A program made the translations under genes and the position numbers. Of a DNA stretch of 25,600 nucleotides, positions 22,628 through 25,600 are shown piece after piece (within the stretch, counting starts at the first letter, position 1; each line of letters begins with the position of its first letter). The notes beneath the pieces were generated by a model. That model did no database searches. It saw only the letters and a program-made list of their open reading frames with translations, and had not been told where the DNA came from. The stretch is from an uncultured Caryophanales bacterium (GTDB taxonomy: Bacteria > Bacillota_I > Bacilli_A > RF39 > UBA660), in assembly GCA_947302515.1 (NCBI GenBank), contig CAMYVT010000020.1:1-25600 (forward strand), read 5' to 3'.

Positions 22628-24358
22628 TGAATTTGAGGTTTCATTTATATATAATCCTTGATATACTTTTGATTTTTTTAATAATTCATTATGTTTACCA
22701 GAAGAAGATAATTTTCCTTTATCAATTACATGTATTACATCAGCATCTACTATAGTTGATAATCTATGAGCTACTATTATTACAGTATGATCTTTTACTA
22801 GATTATCAATTGTCTTCTTTATGAATTCTTGTGATTCATTATCTAAGGCAGATGTTGCTTCATCAAATAATATTATTTTTGTATTTAATAAAAGAGTTCT
22901 AGCAATAGCTAATCTTTGTTTTTGACCACCTGATAAGTTTACTCCACCTTCTCCAATAATAGTTTCATATTTATCAGGTAATGACATTATATAATCATCT
23001 ATATATGCTTTTTTGCATACTTCTCTTACTTCTTCTAATAAAACATCTTCTTTTACTAATTTAAAATTATCTAAGATAGAAAGATTAAATAGAAATGGTG
23101 TTTGTCTAATAATAGATATATTATTTCTTAATGATTCTTCTGTTAAATCTTTTATATTAATACCATCTATTTTAATTCTTCCTTGAGTAGAATCAAAATA
23201 TCTTAATAATAGATTGAATATTGTACTCTTTCCATTTCCACTTCTTCCTATTATTGCTATTTTCTTTTTAGGTTCTACTTTTAAATTTAAACCTTTTAAA
23301 GTATATTCTTCATCTGGTCTATATTTGAATTTTACTTTTTCAAATTCAATTACTCCTTTTGGATTATTTAATTCTTTATTACCGAATTTTTCATCATGAT
23401 ATAATTCATTATGCATTATTTCACCAATTCTTCTTAGTGAAACAGTTACTTTATTGTAGTTTACTCCAAAGTCTGAAATACTTTCTACTACTTCATCTAT
23501 TCTCCAGATATATCCTTCTAACATAATAAATATACTATATGATATTTTTCCTGTTATAGCATAATATCCTGCAGTAAAAAGTATTATGAAATTTAATATG
23601 AAATAACATAAATTGTTTAAAGCAAAATATATTACTTCATAATTTTTTATTTCTTTTTTATGTTTAAACAATGTGTTTAATAGTTCAAAAATATTTTTTT
23701 CAATATTATGTTTTATTCCCAATGACTTTATTTCTCTTATTCCTGTTATATTTTCAGTAGCTACTTTTACGTAGTTATCTGATTCTTTTTTAATACTTTC
23801 TTGTGTCTTTTTTATTTTAGGGAAAAATATACCTGATATTAATCCCATTATTAATCCAAATGAAGTTACTTCTATTCCTAATACTAAAGATATTTTAAAT
23901 GATATTATGAATAATATTATTATTACAAAAGACTTACATATTAGTTTTATTAATTTTTCTAATAGTTCCATAACTCTATCTGGATCGGTATATAAACGAT
24001 TGATAAATTCTCCAGTACCTATTTCTTCAAAAGCAAGGGCTGGTAATTTATCAATTTTTTGATATAAATCAAAACTTACATTTTTCATAAATTTTATTTC
24101 TAAATAGTTATATAATTTATCTCTCGGTATTTGTAATATTACATAGAAAAATATAAACATTAGTGTTTGTACTGAAAGATTAATTGTAAAACCTTTTATA
24201 TCATTATTTAGTAATTGTTCTACTGCCACTCCCCATAGATATGTAGTTCCTAAGGAAGGTAAATATGATAGTAGTACTAAAATGATATATAGAAATAGTC
24301 TTAATTTTTCTTTTTTTAAATAATAAAATAGTATTTTAAAACTAGAAATCTTTTTCAT
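22625..24358 (-). CDS. ABC exporter (permease-ATPase fusion), canonical NBD
   Basis: Half-transporter of 577 residues: a six-helix exporter domain (first helix about 19-38) and a complete NBD with Walker A GRSGNGKST (371-379), signature LSGGQ (475-479), Walker B IILFDE with catalytic Glu500, and switch His531. All catalytic residues are present, so it can work as a homodimer, unlike the pair at 4597-8437. There is no N-terminal C39 peptidase domain. The ribosome site is a strong AGGAGGT. No promoter is visible between the upstream terminator (24377-24405) and the start, so transcription should come from the leader-ORF promoter by read-through. A divergent TetR gene suggests repression relieved by a ligand. 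Substrate unknown: drug, peptide or lipid. Confidence 0.93.
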   Translation of the reverse strand: MKKISSFKILFYYLKKEKLRLFLYIILVLLSYLPSLGTTYLWGVAVEQLLNNDIKGFTINLSVQTLMFIFFYVILQIPRDKLYNYLEIKFMKNVSFDLYQKIDKLPALAFEEIGTGEFINRLYTDPDRVMELLEKLIKLICKSFVIIILFIISFKISLVLGIEVTSFGLIMGLISGIFFPKIKKTQESIKKESDNYVKVATENITGIREIKSLGIKHNIEKNIFELLNTLFKHKKEIKNYEVIYFALNNLCYFILNFIILFTAGYYAITGKISYSIFIMLEGYIWRIDEVVESISDFGVNYNKVTVSLRRIGEIMHNELYHDEKFGNKELNNPKGVIEFEKVKFKYRPDEEYTLKGLNLKVEPKKKIAIIGRSGNGKSTIFNLLLRYFDSTQGRIKIDGINIKDLTEESLRNNISIIRQTPFLFNLSILDNFKLVKEDVLLEEVREVCKKAYIDDYIMSLPDKYETIIGEGGVNLSGGQKQRLAIARTLLLNTKIILFDEATSALDNESQEFIKKTIDNLVKDHTVIIVAHRLSTIVDADVIHVIDKGKLSSSGKHNELLKKSKVYQGLYINETSNS

Positions 24359-24362
24359 AATT

Positions 24363-24369
24363 ACCTCCT
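24363..24369 (-). promoter_or_regulatory. ABC exporter ribosome site complementary to the terminator loop
   Basis: The ribosome site AGGAGGT contains GGAGGT, the perfect complement of ACCTCC in the upstream terminator hairpin loop and adjoining base pair (24388-24393). Such a contact could hide the site. Confidence 0.4.
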
Positions 24370-24376
24370 AACAAAT

Positions 24377-24405
24377 AAAAAAGTCACGGAGGTGACTAGT
24401 TTTTT
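24377..24405 (-). terminator. Intrinsic terminator between leader ORF and ABC exporter (attenuator candidate)
   Basis: AGTCAC (minus 24397-24392) and GTGACT (24387-24382) form a six-pair stem around loop CTCC, followed by six T residues; flanking A and T runs can extend it past a two-base bulge. It separates the leader ORF from the exporter gene, and no promoter is visible downstream. Confidence 0.75.
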
Positions 24406-24496
24406 ATACGTTTAAAATTCGTGAGAATACAAACCAATTCTCACCACTGCCACCATATAATATTGAAATAATATTTTGTCTTTTGAATTTAATCAT
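24404..24496 (-). CDS. 30-residue leader peptide (or small exported peptide) upstream of ABC exporter
   Basis: Short ORF from ATG 24496 to TAA 24404 with an excellent ribosome site (AAAGGAG, 24512-24506) and a consensus promoter. The peptide begins MIKFKRQNIISILYGG and ends SGENWFVFSRILNV; net charge about +3. Placement between a strong promoter and a terminator just before an exporter gene fits a regulatory leader peptide, comparable in arrangement to BmrB before bmrCD. An alternative is an exported peptide: residues 15-16 are a double glycine with hydrophobic residues at -4 and -7, which would release a 14-residue product, but the adjacent exporter lacks a C39 peptidase. Codons 18-25 form a hairpin (see regulatory feature). 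Confidence 0.6.
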   Translation of the reverse strand: MIKFKRQNIISILYGGSGENWFVFSRILNV

Positions 24497-24506
24497 ATAT
24501 TCTCAC
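24421..24506 (-). promoter_or_regulatory. Alternative hairpin elements in the leader
   Basis: GTGAGAAT occurs twice on the minus strand: at the leader ribosome site (24506-24499) and inside the ORF (24444-24437). Its complement ATTCTCAC occurs once (24428-24421). The inner pair forms an 8-bp hairpin with an 8-base loop; the outer pair would cover the region beside the ribosome site. The structures exclude each other. Confidence 0.5.
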
Positions 24507-24528
24507 TCCTTTCCTCAAATTCGTTTTC

Positions 24529-24557
24529 ATCATAACACGTAGTTTTTATTCTGTCAA
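24529..24557 (-). promoter_or_regulatory. Consensus promoter of leader ORF and ABC exporter
   Basis: TTGACA (24557-24552), a 17-base spacer and TATGAT (24534-24529) with TGT before it on the minus strand. This is the best promoter in the window. Confidence 0.85.
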
Positions 24558-24560
24558 CCT

Positions 24561-24596
24561 TTTTTTGTTTACATCAATATAAAAATAAACAAAAAA
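24561..24596. promoter_or_regulatory. Inverted repeat in the divergent TetR/ABC region (operator candidate)
   Basis: TTTTTTGTTTA (24561-24571) and TAAACAAAAAA (24586-24596) are perfect 11-bp inverted arms with a 14-base spacer. The repeat abuts the -35 of the leader promoter and lies upstream of the tetR promoter. Binding by the adjacent TetR protein is inference. Confidence 0.45.
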
Positions 24597-24607
24597 TGTT
24601 GGATATC

Positions 24608-24636
24608 TTTACTTATATTATTTTATTATTTATAAT
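24608..24636 (+). promoter_or_regulatory. Promoter of tetR
   Basis: TTTACT (24608-24613), a 17-base spacer and TATAAT (24631-24636). The -10 ends 17 bases before the TTG start, so the message has a very short leader beginning near AGGTGAT. Confidence 0.55.
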
Positions 24637-24653
24637 TATTATAGGTGATACCA

Positions 24654-25223
24654 TTGAAAAAGAAAGAAGACTTACGAATAGTTAAAACTAGAGCTAGTTT
24701 ATCCCGTAGTTTAATGAATTTAATGAAGAATAAATCTTTTGATGAAATAAAAATATCAGAATTATGTTCAGTATCAAATATAAATCGTTCTACTTTTTAT
24801 GATCATTTTAATGATAAAAATGAATTATTACTAGCGGTATTAGATGAATTAAAAATAGAATTAGATAATATTCTGATAGTTACTAAAAAAACATCTAATA
24901 TTAAAGACTATTATATTGAACTAGTAAAAATAATTATTGATTACCTACATAATAATAAAGAAATATACTCTACTATATTTAAAATTAAAGGTAATTCTAT
25001 GGCTAGAGATATGTTAGAAGATATTTTAAGTTCTAAAGTATTAGATGAAATCAATAATAATTATCATAATGCTTCTAAGATTATTGATACTAATAGTTTT
25101 ATTACATTTTACTCTAATGCAATAATTAGTGTAATAATTAATTCTTTTAATAATAATTATAATAAAGATAAAACTATTAAATTAATTATTTCTTTAATAC
25201 CTGATATTACTTATATAAAATAA
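24654..25223 (+). CDS. TetR/AcrR family transcriptional regulator
   Basis: DNA-binding repressor of 189 residues from TTG 24654, which is preferred because AGGTGAT lies six bases before it; an in-frame GTG at 24645 overlaps that site. The N-terminal TetR helix-turn-helix reads FDEIKISELCSVSNINRSTF followed by YDHFNDKNELL, the strongest family signature. The C-terminal region (about 70-185) is helical and resembles the DhaS-like TetR C-terminal domains of Firmicutes; it would bind an unknown ligand. It is divergent from the leader-ORF/ABC exporter unit across a region with an 11-bp inverted repeat, so control of that exporter, and of itself, is the natural expectation. Confidence 0.9.
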   Translation: MKKKEDLRIVKTRASLSRSLMNLMKNKSFDEIKISELCSVSNINRSTFYDHFNDKNELLLAVLDELKIELDNILIVTKKTSNIKDYYIELVKIIIDYLHNNKEIYSTIFKIKGNSMARDMLEDILSSKVLDEINNNYHNASKIIDTNSFITFYSNAIISVIINSFNNNYNKDKTIKLIISLIPDITYIK

Positions 25224-25225
25224 TA

Positions 25226-25255
25226 AATAAAAGAAGCATTATTGCTTCTTTTATT
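25226..25255. terminator. Bidirectional terminator between tetR and surface-protein gene
   Basis: A perfect 13-bp stem (25226-25238 with 25243-25255), AATAAAAGAAGCA and its complement, around a 4-base loop. It serves both convergent genes; the minus-strand TAA at 25256-25254 overlaps the stem. Confidence 0.85.
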
Positions 25256-25600
25256 ATGATTTAATAAGTACATTACTAGTAGTTATATTACCATTATTAG
25301 TATGACTAATAACCCAATTCTGATCATTAGCATCTTTTACATAAATAATATCACTAGTTTTTATATGAGAAAACATTAATTGAGAACTGGTAACATTATC
25401 AAAACTAAATGTGGATAAATCTAAAATCAAGCTGTTATTAGAATATCCCGTTCCTCTAAACATATAGTCCATATTAGTAATCAAGCTAGTATTAAATTTA
25501 TCACCTAAATTTATAGTAAATACAGTACTATCATAACCAGCATAATCAAACATGCCTCGAGGTAAACCACTTCCACCAATGGCTTCGCTTCCATTCATAA
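25254..25600 (-). CDS. BspA-like (DUF285) surface protein, C-terminal fragment
   Basis: Only the last 115 codons or so are in the window; the frame is open to the edge, so the ATG at 25598 need not be the start. The segment FNTSLITNMDYMFRGTGY is the typical repeat of the DUF285/BspA-like family (FDTSxVTxMxxMFxG), and a second, weaker unit follows (FSFDNVTSSQLMF). These repeats occur in large secreted or wall-bound proteins of gut and oral Firmicutes and mycoplasmas, often involved in adhesion. No LPXTG motif or membrane anchor is present at this C-terminus, which ends in SNVLIKS, so attachment must be elsewhere or absent. Confidence 0.8.
   Translation of the reverse strand, partial: MNGSEAIGGSGLPRGMFDYAGYDSTVFTINLGDKFNTSLITNMDYMFRGTGYSNNSLILDLSTFSFDNVTSSQLMFSHIKTSDIIYVKDANDQNWVISHTNNGNITTSNVLIKS

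Noticed and set aside
24377..24530. Known riboswitch or T-box upstream of the ABC exporter
   Set aside because: No T-box sequence or recognisable riboswitch core; the region is better explained by a translated small ORF and terminator.
1..25600. Mollicute-type genetic code (TGA = Trp)
   Set aside because: All long genes are open without reading TGA as sense, and Trp residues are encoded by TGG; only avoidance of TGA is supported.
1..25600. CRISPR array, insertion sequences or prophage genes
   Set aside because: No regularly spaced repeats, transposases, integrases or phage structural genes were found.

Overview
The window is very AT-rich DNA from a low-GC Firmicute. Bacilli-type Shine-Dalgarno sites (AAAGGAG and GGTGAT), a Bacilli-like tRNA-Glu, MurC, QueH and several Firmicutes families (DUF1846, DUF1003, DUF362, TM2) point to a member of Bacilli, possibly an uncultured gut lineage near Erysipelotrichia, RF39 or Mollicutes; that placement is inference. 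Trp is encoded by TGG and no gene needs TGA read as Trp. TGA is also never used as a stop: of 24 readable gene ends, 21 are TAA and 3 are TAG. Gene packing is tight, and almost all genes lie on the minus strand.

Layout, left to right. 1-2063: 5' part of mutS (minus, cut by the window edge). 2131-2985: exported TPM-domain membrane protein. 3129-4082 (plus): SDR dehydrogenase resembling 3-alpha-hydroxysteroid dehydrogenases. 4207-9292 (minus): a run of patatin-like lipase, two half-ABC exporters forming an asymmetric heterodimer, and a zinc-ribbon/TM2 protein. 9331-10011: membrane-anchored six-cysteine protein of unknown function. 10081-11543: small acidic protein, thioredoxin-reductase-like flavoprotein and thioredoxin. 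11654-11730: tRNA-Glu(CUC). 11793-13112: murC. 13179-14338: queH and a small P-loop kinase. 14363-16132: acyl-CoA synthetase, divergent from a kinase-like protein at 16249-17160 (plus). 17186-19985 (minus): DUF1846 protein, HExxH metallopeptidase-like protein and DUF1003 membrane protein. 20049-22560: DUF362 protein and a large membrane protein. 22625-24496: ABC exporter preceded by a 30-codon leader ORF and an intrinsic terminator. 24654-25223 (plus): divergent TetR regulator. 25254-25600: C-terminal end of a BspA-like (DUF285) surface protein.

The most interesting locus is 22625-25223. A consensus promoter drives a 30-codon ORF with a strong ribosome site. An intrinsic terminator follows, and then the ABC exporter, which has no visible promoter of its own. 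The leader can form alternative hairpins, the terminator loop is complementary to the exporter's ribosome site, and a TetR gene is divergent across an 11-bp inverted repeat. This looks like an exporter under two layers of control: repressor plus leader-peptide attenuation. An alternative is a small exported peptide with a double-glycine leader.

Genome-style signals recur: extended -10 promoters (TGnTATAAT or TGnTAAAAT) very close to start codons, and terminator hairpins that include the upstream gene's stop codon. A second biochemical highlight is a thioredoxin-reductase-like enzyme that has lost both NADPH-binding motifs.
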